DNA of 64,000 bases from JAMXLO01 sp037201625 (GTDB lineage Bacteria; Pseudomonadota; Alphaproteobacteria; Acetobacterales; Acetobacteraceae). The stretch lies in the NCBI GenBank assembly GCA_037201625.1, contig JBBCGR010000003.1, positions 2,108,001-2,172,000 of the forward strand, in the 5' to 3' direction. Positions 43,105 to 51,648 of the stretch are shown in pieces. The position numbers and the translations under genes were made by a program. The notes beneath the pieces are model-generated. The model saw only the letters and a list, made by a program, of their open reading frames with translations, was not told where the DNA came from and made no database searches. Position 1 is the first letter of the stretch, and every line of letters begins with the position of its first letter.

Positions 43105-43169
43105 GGTTTGACCGAAGGGAGGAACGATTAACCCTGGTAACTTACTGTTACCGCACGGTCTGTCAAACC
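43105..43169. promoter_or_regulatory. Palindromic control region upstream of the PEP-CTERM gene
   Basis: A perfect palindrome GGTAACTTACTGTTACC (43136-43152, 5-base centre) lies between inverted copies of GGTTTGAC (43105-43112) and GTCAAACC (43162-43169). On the minus strand a TTGACA (43166-43161) could be a -35, with the palindrome over the expected -10 area. Operator function is inferred from symmetry and position only. Confidence 0.45.
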
Positions 43170-43211
43170 AAGCTATGCCTGGATGGCTACAGCGACGCTG
43201 CGGACCGAGGC

Positions 43212-43264
43212 ATTGCCGCGGCCTTCCAAGGCACCATCCGGTGCGCCGGATGCACCGCGGCAAT
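43212..43264. terminator. Large hairpin downstream of the ABC binding-protein gene
   Basis: ATTGCCGCGG (43212-43221) pairs with CCGCGGCAAT (43255-43264), enclosing an inner CATCCGG-TGCG-CCGGATG stem-loop. It starts ~25 bp after the minus-strand stop at 43289. No T-run follows, so it may be a processing or REP-type structure rather than an intrinsic terminator. Confidence 0.4.
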
Positions 43265-43288
43265 CCGGCTCTTTGCTGTGCGCAAAAG

Positions 43289-44845
43289 CTACTTCGGCAC
43301 AGCCTCGGTCGCCACCATCTGCTGGTCGAGCCGCGGACGATAGGTGATGCCGCCGCGCGTCGCTGCGATGGTCGGTTCGATATACATGGGAATGACGCCC
43401 AGCCGCTCCACCGCCGCGGCGAGCGCACCGCGGATCGCCGCATCGCGGCCGGCATCGTTGCGCACCACCGCCGCCTCGATCAGCCGGTCCAGCTCCGGGT
43501 CGGAGAAGCTGCCGCGATTGCCGTCGCCGATGCCGCGCTTCTCGTCCACGGTCTGCGCCACCACCTGCAGGATGTACTGGCCGTCGCGCAGCGAGGACAG
43601 CGACAGCTCATACAGGATCAGCGGCCATTCGTTGCGGCCGGCGCGCGAGCGCGGGAAGAACACGCTGCCCGGCATCGTCTCCAGCTTCATGGCGAAGCCG
43701 GCGCGCGACAGCATCTGCGCCACCGCCTGGCAGACGCGCGCATCGTTCACCCAGCGATCGTTCGGACAGGCGAGCGTCATGCCGATCCCGTCGGGATAGC
43801 CCGCCTCCGCCAGCCGCCGCTTCGCCGCCACGGCGTCGACGGCAGGCACCGCCATCGCCGGATCCCAGCCGCCGAAACCCTCCGGCACAAGCTGCATCGT
43901 GGCGGCGCCCTGGCCGGACATCGCACGCTCCACCAGCGCGTGGCGGTCGAGCCCCAGCGAGATCGCCTGGCGCACGCGCAGGTCGCGCAGCGGGTTCTTC
44001 TCCAGCTTCTGGCCTTGCCGGTCGGTCAGCAGCGGCAGCGAGTCCTGCCCGACATTCGGCAGCAGGAAGGCCACGCGGTCGGCGGGGCGGCCGAACACCG
44101 CAATGTCCTTGGTCGCCCTCAGCCGCGCCACATCGTCGGGCGGTACGTTCTCGATCAGGTCGAGGTCGCCGGCCAGCAACGCCGCCTCACGCGCCGCATC
44201 GTTGCCGATCACGCGCACCGTCACCCGCTGCCAGGCCGGCTTGCCGCCCCACCAGTACGGGTTGGGCTCCAGCACCTCGGTGTCCCCATAGCGGAACGAT
44301 ACGAGACGGAACGGCCCGGTGCCGATCGCGGCGCGGCCCGAGGAGAACTCCTCGGGCGACGCCCCCACCACGCTCCTGGGCACGATGAACACGTTGGTGA
44401 ACTGGCCCGGCAGCAGCGGGTTGGCGCGGTCGGTGGTGACGCGCACGGTGTAGGGATCGACCGCGACGGTGCTGACGATGGTGCGCAGGTTGGAGGTGTA
44501 GGGGCCGGGATTGTTCGGGATGGACGGGATGCGCCTGACGCTGGCGACCACGTCATCCGCGGTGAACGGCGAGCCGTCGCTGAACTTCACGCCCTGGCGC
44601 AGCTTGAACTCCCAGGTCATCGGATCGACCTGCGTCCAGCTCTCGGCCAGCGTTGGCACCCAGTGCGCATCGGCATCCTTGCCGACGAACGAATCGTAGA
44701 GATGCCGTGCGGCCGCCATGTTGGGGCCGATGAACAGGATGTGCGGGTCGATGACGAAGGCCGATTGCACGCCCATGCGCAGGTCCTGCGCAGCGGCGGC
44801 GAACGGCAGAAGCAGCAGCGCGATGGCCAGTCGGAGGATCGTCAT
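43289..44845 (-). CDS. ABC transporter substrate-binding protein, peptide/SBP_bac_5 type
   Basis: A 518-residue periplasmic binding protein with a signal peptide (TILRLAIALLLLPFAAAAQ). Family-5 features include LAESWTQVDPMTWEFKLRQGVKFSDGSPFTADDV, GTGPFRLVSF and the C-terminal RLGVIPMYIEP. Relatives bind oligopeptides, opines, glutathione or nickel. No permease or ATPase genes flank it, so the transporter must be encoded elsewhere or it works as an orphan receptor. The start at MTILRL is preferred because it gives a clean signal peptide; an upstream start adds 13 residues. Confidence 0.88.
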   Translation of the reverse strand: MTILRLAIALLLLPFAAAAQDLRMGVQSAFVIDPHILFIGPNMAAARHLYDSFVGKDADAHWVPTLAESWTQVDPMTWEFKLRQGVKFSDGSPFTADDVVASVRRIPSIPNNPGPYTSNLRTIVSTVAVDPYTVRVTTDRANPLLPGQFTNVFIVPRSVVGASPEEFSSGRAAIGTGPFRLVSFRYGDTEVLEPNPYWWGGKPAWQRVTVRVIGNDAAREAALLAGDLDLIENVPPDDVARLRATKDIAVFGRPADRVAFLLPNVGQDSLPLLTDRQGQKLEKNPLRDLRVRQAISLGLDRHALVERAMSGQGAATMQLVPEGFGGWDPAMAVPAVDAVAAKRRLAEAGYPDGIGMTLACPNDRWVNDARVCQAVAQMLSRAGFAMKLETMPGSVFFPRSRAGRNEWPLILYELSLSSLRDGQYILQVVAQTVDEKRGIGDGNRGSFSDPELDRLIEAAVVRNDAGRDAAIRGALAAAVERLGVIPMYIEPTIAATRGGITYRPRLDQQMVATEAVPK

Positions 44846-44940
44846 GCGGGGCGCCTGTGACAGGGTTTCACATGCGGCGAGCATGGACGCGACGCCGGCG
44901 GAGCGCCATTCCCCGCCGCGATCCTTTCACATGAAACCGG

Positions 44941-46122
44941 TCAGGCCGCGTGCAGCCGGATCGGGTTCTGTCCCATGAAGCGCGGGTTGAGGATCGGGTA
45001 GAAGGCGTAGCCGAAGCCCACCCAGTCGGGATGGCCGGCCTGCAGCACCTTCGGCATCACCACCGCAACGGCCGCCACGCCGCGGTTGCGACGTCCCGCC
45101 ACGTCGAACGCCGCGTGGATCGCATCGACCAGCATCTGGTCGAAGTCGGGCTGCAGGATGGAGGACGCCAGCACGACGATCCCCGGCCGGGTGCGGTTGA
45201 CGCGGCTCTGCACGCCGTTCACCGCCTCGATCACCGCGGCCCGCAAGGACGCCGGCGTGCGGCGGTCCCGCTGCCGCCATTTCAGCGCCTCGGGCTCCAG
45301 GAGCGCGAGGGTCAGCGGGTCACCCGCCGACGTGCTGAAGTGCAGGCCGGGTTCAGCGTCCGCCAGAGTGAAGCCGACCCGGTTGCCGGCGTCATACAGC
45401 AGCTTCGCAGTGCCCAGCGTCACCAGCGTTCGGATCAGCCCATCGGGCTCGGCCAGCGCCGCCGTCAGCCGCGGCAGCAGAGGATGCTGCCCCCAGCATC
45501 GCATCAGGTGGCGCAGCGCGACGACATGCATCGTCGCCATCGCGTCATCGTCCTGGTTCAGCCAACTCCAGCCGGGCGTGCCGATCTTCGTCCGCAGGCG
45601 TGCGACCGACCATGCGAACGGATAGGGCCCGTGCTCTGCATCGTCAGCCGCCGGCGATGCCTCGATCTGGGCGGCGAGGCGCCCACCGGCCAGCCGGTCA
45701 TACCCCCGCGCGGCATCCTCCAGCAGCGCCTGCGTGACCGCGACGGGCTCGTCCGGCCAGGGGAGCGGCCGGTTGCCGGCATACTCGCTTGCCAGCGTGC
45801 GGGCGCACACCAGCACATCGCCCGGGCGCAGGCCGGCGGTCGTCGGCATCGGCTGGCCGATCGGCTCGATCGGTACCGCCGTACGCGGCAGGATTTCGGT
45901 CGGGACCAGGCCGGGCGTGGTGGTGATGGCGCCGCAGCGGGCGCAGCGGAGGCGGATCGCCACCAGGTTGGCGGGGAGGTAGCCGGTCACCAGCACCGAC
46001 TCGCCGCACCGGCATGACAGGGCATCGCGGCCGCCGCCCTGGAAGATGGGCGCGGCGCCGACCTGGATGAAGTGCGGCGCGTCCTGCTCCGGTTCGATCG
46101 CTAGAAGATCCCGTCCAGCCAG
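44941..46122 (-). CDS. Unrecognised protein with N-terminal zinc-ribbon motif
   Basis: About 385-393 residues, family not recognised. Near the N-terminus LSCRCGESVLVTGY ... LRCARCGAITTTPG gives CxC and CxxC pairs, a probable treble-clef or zinc-ribbon. The rest is mixed alpha/beta with WSWLNQDDDAMATMHVVALRHLMRCWG and a C-terminal PGIVVLASSILQPDF / NPRFMGQNPI region. No ATG, GTG or TTG fits near the start of recognisable sequence. A CTG at 46122, preceded by GAGAAA and overlapping the DUF3035 gene, is used as a placeholder. No signal peptide. Confidence 0.55.
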   Translation of the reverse strand: MAGRDLLAIEPEQDAPHFIQVGAAPIFQGGGRDALSCRCGESVLVTGYLPANLVAIRLRCARCGAITTTPGLVPTEILPRTAVPIEPIGQPMPTTAGLRPGDVLVCARTLASEYAGNRPLPWPDEPVAVTQALLEDAARGYDRLAGGRLAAQIEASPAADDAEHGPYPFAWSVARLRTKIGTPGWSWLNQDDDAMATMHVVALRHLMRCWGQHPLLPRLTAALAEPDGLIRTLVTLGTAKLLYDAGNRVGFTLADAEPGLHFSTSAGDPLTLALLEPEALKWRQRDRRTPASLRAAVIEAVNGVQSRVNRTRPGIVVLASSILQPDFDQMLVDAIHAAFDVAGRRNRGVAAVAVVMPKVLQAGHPDWVGFGYAFYPILNPRFMGQNPIRLHAA

Positions 46123-46664
46123 GCGCGCTTTCTCGGCTGGACGATGGGGGTGTCGCCGGTCTCCTGGCTCTGGCCGAGGGCGGAGTTCTCGCGGAGGCGC
46201 TGCGCCTCCTTCTCGGGGTCGACGACGATCCCGGGCTGCGGCGTCTTGCGCCAGAACATCAGCTTGTCCGCGAAGCCATCCGACGGCCGGTCGTTGCGCG
46301 CCTGCTGGTCGATCTGGTTCCGGATCGCCGAGGATGCCGGCGGACCGGCAGCCTGGACCAGCGCCTGCTGGCCGGCGCTGGTGCCGTCGGCCGGGCTGGT
46401 GAGCGCCATCTGGGGCACCAGGGCGAGTTCCGCCTTCTCGCGTTCCGACTGCTCCTGCGGCCGGACCGCGCCGGGTGCCGGCGGCGGCAGGGCGAAGCTG
46501 GGCGGCATGGCGAGCGGGGCGCGCGTGGTCACGGTGAACTCGTCGGGCGCGTCGCGGATGAAGCCGAAGGTGCGGCCGAACTGGTCGCCGCTGCACCCCG
46601 CGAGCGGCGCGGCGGAGGTGGCCAGCAGAAGGCCCAGGGCCCAGCGTCTGATCGATGGCAGCAT
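46101..46664 (-). CDS. DUF3035 lipoprotein
   Basis: A 187-residue probable lipoprotein: signal sequence followed by the lipobox LAGC (Cys ~24). FGFIRDAPDEFTVTTRAPLAMPPSFALPPP is the DUF3035 core, and the end reads PRKRAWLDGIF. The family is typical of alphaproteobacteria, and its place beside lspA and ileS is usual. It has been discussed in connection with outer-membrane assembly, but no function can be read directly here. It lies 43 bp after lspA. Confidence 0.85.
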   Translation of the reverse strand: MLPSIRRWALGLLLATSAAPLAGCSGDQFGRTFGFIRDAPDEFTVTTRAPLAMPPSFALPPPAPGAVRPQEQSEREKAELALVPQMALTSPADGTSAGQQALVQAAGPPASSAIRNQIDQQARNDRPSDGFADKLMFWRKTPQPGIVVDPEKEAQRLRENSALGQSQETGDTPIVQPRKRAWLDGIF

Positions 46665-46707
46665 CGCGGGATTTTTTAGCCCTACTCCGCGAGGTCTCGC
46701 AAGGATG

Positions 46708-47205
46708 TCATCCAGCCTGGCGGGCCCTCCGCGTGCCGGGCAGCAGGCTGTCGAGGATCAACGCCGCCACGCCGCAGACGATCGCCGCATCGGCAACGTT
46801 GAAGACGTACCAGGACCACTCGCCCACATGGGCGTGGATGAAGTCGACCACGGCGCCGAAGCGTAGGCGGTCGATGACGTTGCTGATGGCGCCGCCCACG
46901 ATGGCGCCCAGCGCCACCGCAACCAGGCGCGATTCGGCGCGGCGCAGCCAGACGCCCAGGGCGGCGACCACGGCGAGTGCCACGGCGGCGAGCGCCAGCG
47001 AACTCCATTGGCCGAGCCCGTTGAACAGTCCGAAGGTGACGCCCCGGTTCCAAACCATGGTGAGGCTCAGCACCGGCAGCAGCACGATCTGGCCGATCTC
47101 GGGCAGCCGGACGACCTCGAGAATCCACCACTTGCTGGCCTGGTCCGCCACCAGCACGACAAGGGCGACGGCCAGGCCCAGCAGGGTGAGGGCGTTGCGG
47201 GTCAC
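46708..47205 (-). CDS. lspA: Lipoprotein signal peptidase (signal peptidase II)
   Basis: An inner-membrane aspartyl protease that cleaves prolipoprotein signal peptides after lipidation. The 165-residue protein has four membrane segments. Catalytic Asp are D121 (RFGAVVDFIHAH) and D139 (FNVADAAIVCG); DQASKWWILE and NRGVTFGLF are also conserved. The GTG at 47205 is taken as the start because it gives the standard family length; an upstream start would overlap ileS. It sits 13 bp after ileS, the usual order. Confidence 0.94.
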   Translation of the reverse strand: MTRNALTLLGLAVALVVLVADQASKWWILEVVRLPEIGQIVLLPVLSLTMVWNRGVTFGLFNGLGQWSSLALAAVALAVVAALGVWLRRAESRLVAVALGAIVGGAISNVIDRLRFGAVVDFIHAHVGEWSWYVFNVADAAIVCGVAALILDSLLPGTRRARQAG

Positions 47206-47218
47206 GGACGTGCCGCCG

Positions 47219-50041
47219 TCACGCCCGGCCGACCAGCCCCGATTCCACGGCATCGGCACAGCGCTCGCACAGCATCGGGTGCTTCGGCTGGCTGCCGACC
47301 TCCTGCAGCACCCGCCAGCAGCGGGCGCATTTCTCGCCTGGCGCCGGCCGCACGACGGCGAGCGCCTCGCCCTCGCCCGGCACCACCTGCACGTCCGACA
47401 CGATCGCCATCATCGCCCATTGCTCCGGCGTCAGCAGCGACCGGCTGTCTTCGTCCAGCGACAGCGTCACCGCCGCCTGCAGCGAGGAGCCGATCAGCCC
47501 GGTGCGCCGCGCCTCCTCGATCGGCACGGTGATGCGGCGACGGATGGCGCGCAGGTTCTCCCAGCGCGCGCTCAGCGGCTCCACCCGCCACTCGGCCGGC
47601 AGTTCGGGGAAAAGCTGGAGGTGCACACTGTCCTGCTCGCCGAACCGCGCGCACCACGCCTCTTCAGCGGTGAAGCACAGCACCGGCGCCAGCCAGATCG
47701 CCAGGCAGCGGTGCAGATGATCCAGCACGGTCCGGGCGCTGCGGCGGCGCAGGCTGTCCGGGCGGTCGCAGTAGATCACGTCCTTGCGCACGTCGAAGTA
47801 GAACGCCGACAGGTCGGTGGCGCAGAAATTGTGGATCTCGGGATAGATGCCGGTCCAGTCGTAGCTCTGCACCGCGCTCCGGATGCGGGCATCCAGTTCG
47901 GTGAGCCGGTGGAGCACCCAGTGCTCCAGTTCAAGCATCTCGCCATACGGCAGGCGCTCGGCCTCGGTGAAACCGTCGAGCGAGCCCAGCAGCCACCGCA
48001 GCGTGTTGCGCAGCCGGCGATAGAGTTCCACCTGCTGCTTGAGGATCTCCGGCCCGATGCGCAGGTCTTCCGACGTGTCCGACATCATCACCCACAGGCG
48101 CAGGATATCGACGCCGTATTTGTCGGCGACCTCCTGCGGCGCGGTGACGTTGCCCAGGGACTTGGACATCTTGCGGCCCTGCTCGTCCATCACGAAGCCG
48201 TCGGTCAGCACCGCCTTGAACGGCGCCACGCCGCGCGTGCCGACCGCCTCCAGCAGCGAGGACTGGAACCAGCCGCGATGCTGGTCGGAGCCTTCGAGAT
48301 ACAGGTCGGCCGGCCAGGGCAGCTTGCGCGCCTCCAAGGTGAAGGCGTGGGTCGAGCCGGACTCGAACCATACGTCCACGATGTCCATCACCTGCTCGTA
48401 GTCGTCCGGATTGCGGTCGTTCCCCAGGAAGCGCTGCGGCGGCGAGGAGTACCAGCTATCGGCGCCCTCGGTCGTGAAAGCCTCGACGATGCGCGCCACC
48501 ACGGCGGGATCGCGCAGCGGTTCCCCGGTGCGCTTGTCGACGAACACGGTGATCGGCACGCCCCAGGCGCGCTGTCGGCTGATGCACCAGTCGGGGCGGC
48601 TGGCGACCATCGAGCCCAGCCGGTTGCGGCCCTGCTCCGGCACGAAATGCGTCTTGGCGATCGCGTCGAGCGCCTTCTCGCGGATGCGCTCCGGGCCATC
48701 CAGGCGGATGAACCATTGCGGCGTGGCGCGAAAGATCAGCGGCGCCTTGGAGCGCCAGGAATGCGGGTAGGAATGCACCACCTTGCCGCGCGCCAGCAGC
48801 CCGCCCGCCTCGGTGAGCGCGGCGCACACCGGATCGGCGGCCTTGTAGACATGCAGACCGGCGAACAGCGGCACCCAGGGGTTGAACGTGCCGTCGCCGC
48901 CCACCGTCTCCGGCACCTCCAGGCTGTTGCGGCGGCCGAGATCGAAATCCTCCTCGCCATGGCCGGGCGCGATGTGGACGAAGCCGGTGCCGGCCTCGAT
49001 GGTGACGTGGTCGCCGGCGAGCACCGGCACGTCGTAGTCGTAGCCGCGCCCGCGCAGCGGATGGGCGGTGACGGTGCCGACCAGGTCGGCGCCCTTGATC
49101 ACGCGGTCGACATGATGGGTCTCGATGCCGGTGTCCTTGAGGACCTGCGGCAGCAGGTCCAGCGCCACCAGCAGCCTCTCGCCGGGACGGGCGAGCGAGC
49201 CCGCGGCGACACTGTCCACATGCACCAGCGCGTAGTCGAACTCCGGACCGGCCGCGATCGCGCGGTTGCCGGGCATGGTCCAGGGTGTGGTGGTCCAGAT
49301 CACCACCGAGGCGCCCAGCAGGTCGGGCACCGGCGCCGGCAGCACCGGGAAGCGCACCCAGATCGTGACGCTGGTGTGGTCGTGGTACTCGATCTCGGCT
49401 TCGGCCAGCGCCGTCTTCTCGACCGGCGACCACATCACCGGGCGCAGGCCGCGATACAGCGCGCCGTTCAGCAGGAACTTGCAGATCTCCGCCGCGATCG
49501 CCGCCTCGGACGGATGGTCCATGGTGGCGTAGCGCTCGCGCCAGTTGCCCTCGACACCCAGGCGGCGGAACTCCGCCATCTGCACCTCGAGCCAGTGCTG
49601 CGCGTAGTCGCGGCATTCGGCGCGGAACTGCAGGACGGGGACGGCGTCCTTGTCCTTCTTCTTCTCGCGGTACTGCTCCTCGATCTTCCACTCGATCGGC
49701 AGGCCGTGGCAGTCCCAGCCGGGGATGTAGTCGGCGTCGTAGCCGGCCATCTGGCGGGTGCGGTTGATGACGTCCTTGTGGATCTTGTTGAGTGCGGTCC
49801 CGATATGGATATTGCCGTTCGCATAGGGCGGGCCGTCATGGAGGATGAACTTGGGCCTCCCCTGGGAGGCCGCGCGCAGACGGGACCACAGGTCCATCTT
49901 CTCCCAGCGCGCCAGGATCTGCGGCTCGCGCTTCGGCAGGTCGCCGCGCATCGGGAAGCCGGTCTGCGGCAGGAAGACGGTATCGCGATAGTCGCGTTGG
50001 GCGGTATCTGGGGCGGCGGGATCGGAGGGGGCGTCGTTCAT
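47219..50041 (-). CDS. ileS: Isoleucyl-tRNA synthetase
   Basis: A 940-residue class I synthetase charging tRNA-Ile. The HIGH-equivalent is PPYANGNIHIGTALNK (~residues 70-85) and the KMSKS loop is GRKMSKSLGNVTAP. A CP1 editing domain (GDHVTIEAGTGFVHIAPGHG) lies in the middle and a C-terminal zinc module ends the chain (KCARCWRVLQ ... LCERCADAV). This is the bacterial-type form with the C-terminal zinc ribbon. It heads the ileS-lspA-DUF3035 run. The 164 bp upstream holds no gene. Confidence 0.96.
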   Translation of the reverse strand: MNDAPSDPAAPDTAQRDYRDTVFLPQTGFPMRGDLPKREPQILARWEKMDLWSRLRAASQGRPKFILHDGPPYANGNIHIGTALNKIHKDVINRTRQMAGYDADYIPGWDCHGLPIEWKIEEQYREKKKDKDAVPVLQFRAECRDYAQHWLEVQMAEFRRLGVEGNWRERYATMDHPSEAAIAAEICKFLLNGALYRGLRPVMWSPVEKTALAEAEIEYHDHTSVTIWVRFPVLPAPVPDLLGASVVIWTTTPWTMPGNRAIAAGPEFDYALVHVDSVAAGSLARPGERLLVALDLLPQVLKDTGIETHHVDRVIKGADLVGTVTAHPLRGRGYDYDVPVLAGDHVTIEAGTGFVHIAPGHGEEDFDLGRRNSLEVPETVGGDGTFNPWVPLFAGLHVYKAADPVCAALTEAGGLLARGKVVHSYPHSWRSKAPLIFRATPQWFIRLDGPERIREKALDAIAKTHFVPEQGRNRLGSMVASRPDWCISRQRAWGVPITVFVDKRTGEPLRDPAVVARIVEAFTTEGADSWYSSPPQRFLGNDRNPDDYEQVMDIVDVWFESGSTHAFTLEARKLPWPADLYLEGSDQHRGWFQSSLLEAVGTRGVAPFKAVLTDGFVMDEQGRKMSKSLGNVTAPQEVADKYGVDILRLWVMMSDTSEDLRIGPEILKQQVELYRRLRNTLRWLLGSLDGFTEAERLPYGEMLELEHWVLHRLTELDARIRSAVQSYDWTGIYPEIHNFCATDLSAFYFDVRKDVIYCDRPDSLRRRSARTVLDHLHRCLAIWLAPVLCFTAEEAWCARFGEQDSVHLQLFPELPAEWRVEPLSARWENLRAIRRRITVPIEEARRTGLIGSSLQAAVTLSLDEDSRSLLTPEQWAMMAIVSDVQVVPGEGEALAVVRPAPGEKCARCWRVLQEVGSQPKHPMLCERCADAVESGLVGRA

Positions 50042-50205
50042 GGCCTGTCCGGGCGGCAGATGCCGCGGTCTGGGTGTGGGCGCGCGTCGATGGTCCCGGG
50101 GCTCAGCGAGCCGCCGGGCCGGTAATTCGCGCCTGCCTATACACCTGGGCCATGCGGCGGACTATGGGGAGGGGGTGCGGGAGGGTCAAGCCGCACCCGC
50201 GCGGG

Positions 50206-51063
50206 TCAGGTGACCGCCTGGATGGCAGCCGCATTGCCCCGCCGGCTCGCGTGGATCTTGGTGAACTCGGCGCCCAGCAGGAAGATCTGCGCGGAGTAGT
50301 ACACCCAGAGCAGCACGACGATCAGCGCGCCCGCCGCGCCATAGCTCGACGCCGCGGCGCTGTTGGCCAGATAGAGCCCGATCAGCGACTTGCCCACATT
50401 GAACAGCAGCGCGGTGACCAGCGCGCCGACCAGCACGTCGCCCCAGGCCAGCGCGGCATCCGGCAGCACCTTGTAGATCGCCGCGAACAGCACCGAGATC
50501 AGCGTGAACGAGATCAGGAAGTTGATCGCCTGCAGCACCAGGGCGCCGAACGGCAGCCGCGCATTGATGTAATCGGCCAGCCCCGAAAGCACCGCGCTGA
50601 TCACCAGCGAGACCAGCAGCAGGAAACCCAGAGCGGCGACCAGGCCCAGGCTGGCCGCCCGCGCACGGATCAGCCGCGACACCGTGGTGCCGCGCGGCTC
50701 GGCCTTCCAGATCGCATTCAGCGCCGACTGCATCTCGCCGAACACGCCGGACGCGGTGAGCAGCAGGGTGAACAACCCCAGGATGGTGGCGAGAATGCCG
50801 GTCGACTTGCCCGACGCGCTCTGGATCGCGGTCTGCACAAGATCGGCGCTGTCCTTGCCCATCAGGTCGCGAAGCTGGCCGGCGATCGCGCCGCGCGCTG
50901 CCTCCTCCCCGAAGGCGAGGCCGGCGATCGCCACCACGATGAACAGCACCGGGCCGATCGAGGTGATGGTGTAGAACGAGATCGACGCGCCGCGGCTCAG
51001 CGCATCATCGGCGATGAACGCCTCGACCGTGTCCCGCAGCAATTGCCCGATCCGACCGAACAT
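50206..51063 (-). CDS. YihY/BrkB (UPF0761) family inner-membrane protein
   Basis: 285 residues with about six membrane segments. The family signature ALSRGASISFYTITSIGPVL opens the protein and is followed by GVFGEMQSALNAIWKAEP. Late segments include SSYGAAGALIVVLLWVYYSAQIFLLGAEF, the best-conserved part of YihY. Despite the old name ribonuclease BN, the family is not RNase BN; its function is unclear. An upstream GTG would add 15 residues and is less likely. Confidence 0.9.
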   Translation of the reverse strand: MFGRIGQLLRDTVEAFIADDALSRGASISFYTITSIGPVLFIVVAIAGLAFGEEAARGAIAGQLRDLMGKDSADLVQTAIQSASGKSTGILATILGLFTLLLTASGVFGEMQSALNAIWKAEPRGTTVSRLIRARAASLGLVAALGFLLLVSLVISAVLSGLADYINARLPFGALVLQAINFLISFTLISVLFAAIYKVLPDAALAWGDVLVGALVTALLFNVGKSLIGLYLANSAAASSYGAAGALIVVLLWVYYSAQIFLLGAEFTKIHASRRGNAAAIQAVT

Positions 51064-51142
51064 GGGGATGTCCTGTGCACCGGCAGCACAACGCGCCGCC
51101 GTCGACACGGTTTCCGGAGCGTAACCCTGGCCCGGCCACGCT

Positions 51143-51526
51143 TTACGGCGTGCGCTCTGACACCGGTCGCTGCTGCCATTTGTCGATCATCGAGCGAGTG
51201 ACCTGTGAGGGGTAGCAGATCGGCTGCGGCCGCGTCCTGACGACTTCGTGACGGCCCTTGCAGGAGCGCCCTTTCGAATCGCGGGTCTGGTACTGGCAGA
51301 CGCACCGGCCCGGATAGGCGGCCTGGCTCTGCTGCATGATCTGCTGGCGGACGCGGGTGTCGGAAAGCTGCTGCAAGGCCTCCGGCCTGGCCGAAGGCAG
51401 GGTGGGATCATGCATCGGCTGCTCCGCCCGCACGGCGGCGAGCGGGACGAGCAGGACGGCAGCCAGAGCGGCGACCAGGAGGGCGATCGGTCGCGCCGTT
51501 CGGACGTGGCGCATGCGGCGGATCAT
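51143..51526 (-). CDS. Small exported cysteine-containing protein
   Basis: A 127-residue protein with an N-terminal signal sequence (RPIALLVAALAAVLLVPLAAVRA). The mature part carries four Cys in GRCVCQYQTRDSKGRSCKGR ... PICYPSQVTRSMIDKW. Similar small secreted proteins with C-x-C, SC(K/G)GR and CYPSxV motifs occur widely in alphaproteobacteria as uncharacterised proteins. Two disulfides are likely. Start choice between two close ATGs (51526 and 51514) is uncertain. It stands alone 79 bp beyond the yihY start. Confidence 0.7.
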   Translation of the reverse strand: MIRRMRHVRTARPIALLVAALAAVLLVPLAAVRAEQPMHDPTLPSARPEALQQLSDTRVRQQIMQQSQAAYPGRCVCQYQTRDSKGRSCKGRHEVVRTRPQPICYPSQVTRSMIDKWQQRPVSERTP

Positions 51527-51648
51527 CGGACGCGGGTCATGGCGGATCTGCACCTTCGGCAAACAGGTCGGTCGCAACCCTATGTCGGTCGCAACAGGCC
51601 TGGAACGTCGCCGCCCGCGCCTCACGCTGTGCGGATCACGGCCATTTG

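Noticed and set aside
44941..46596. Taking the whole 551-codon frame as one protein
   Set aside because: The first ~158 codons are antisense-like, Arg/Pro/Gly-rich sequence over the DUF3035 gene in another frame; recognisable sequence begins only near 46100.
46655..50125. A 1156-codon open frame on the plus strand across ileS and lspA
   Set aside because: It is antisense to clear ileS/lspA with matching motifs; the product is Arg/His/Gln-rich with no domain, typical of high-GC shadow frames.
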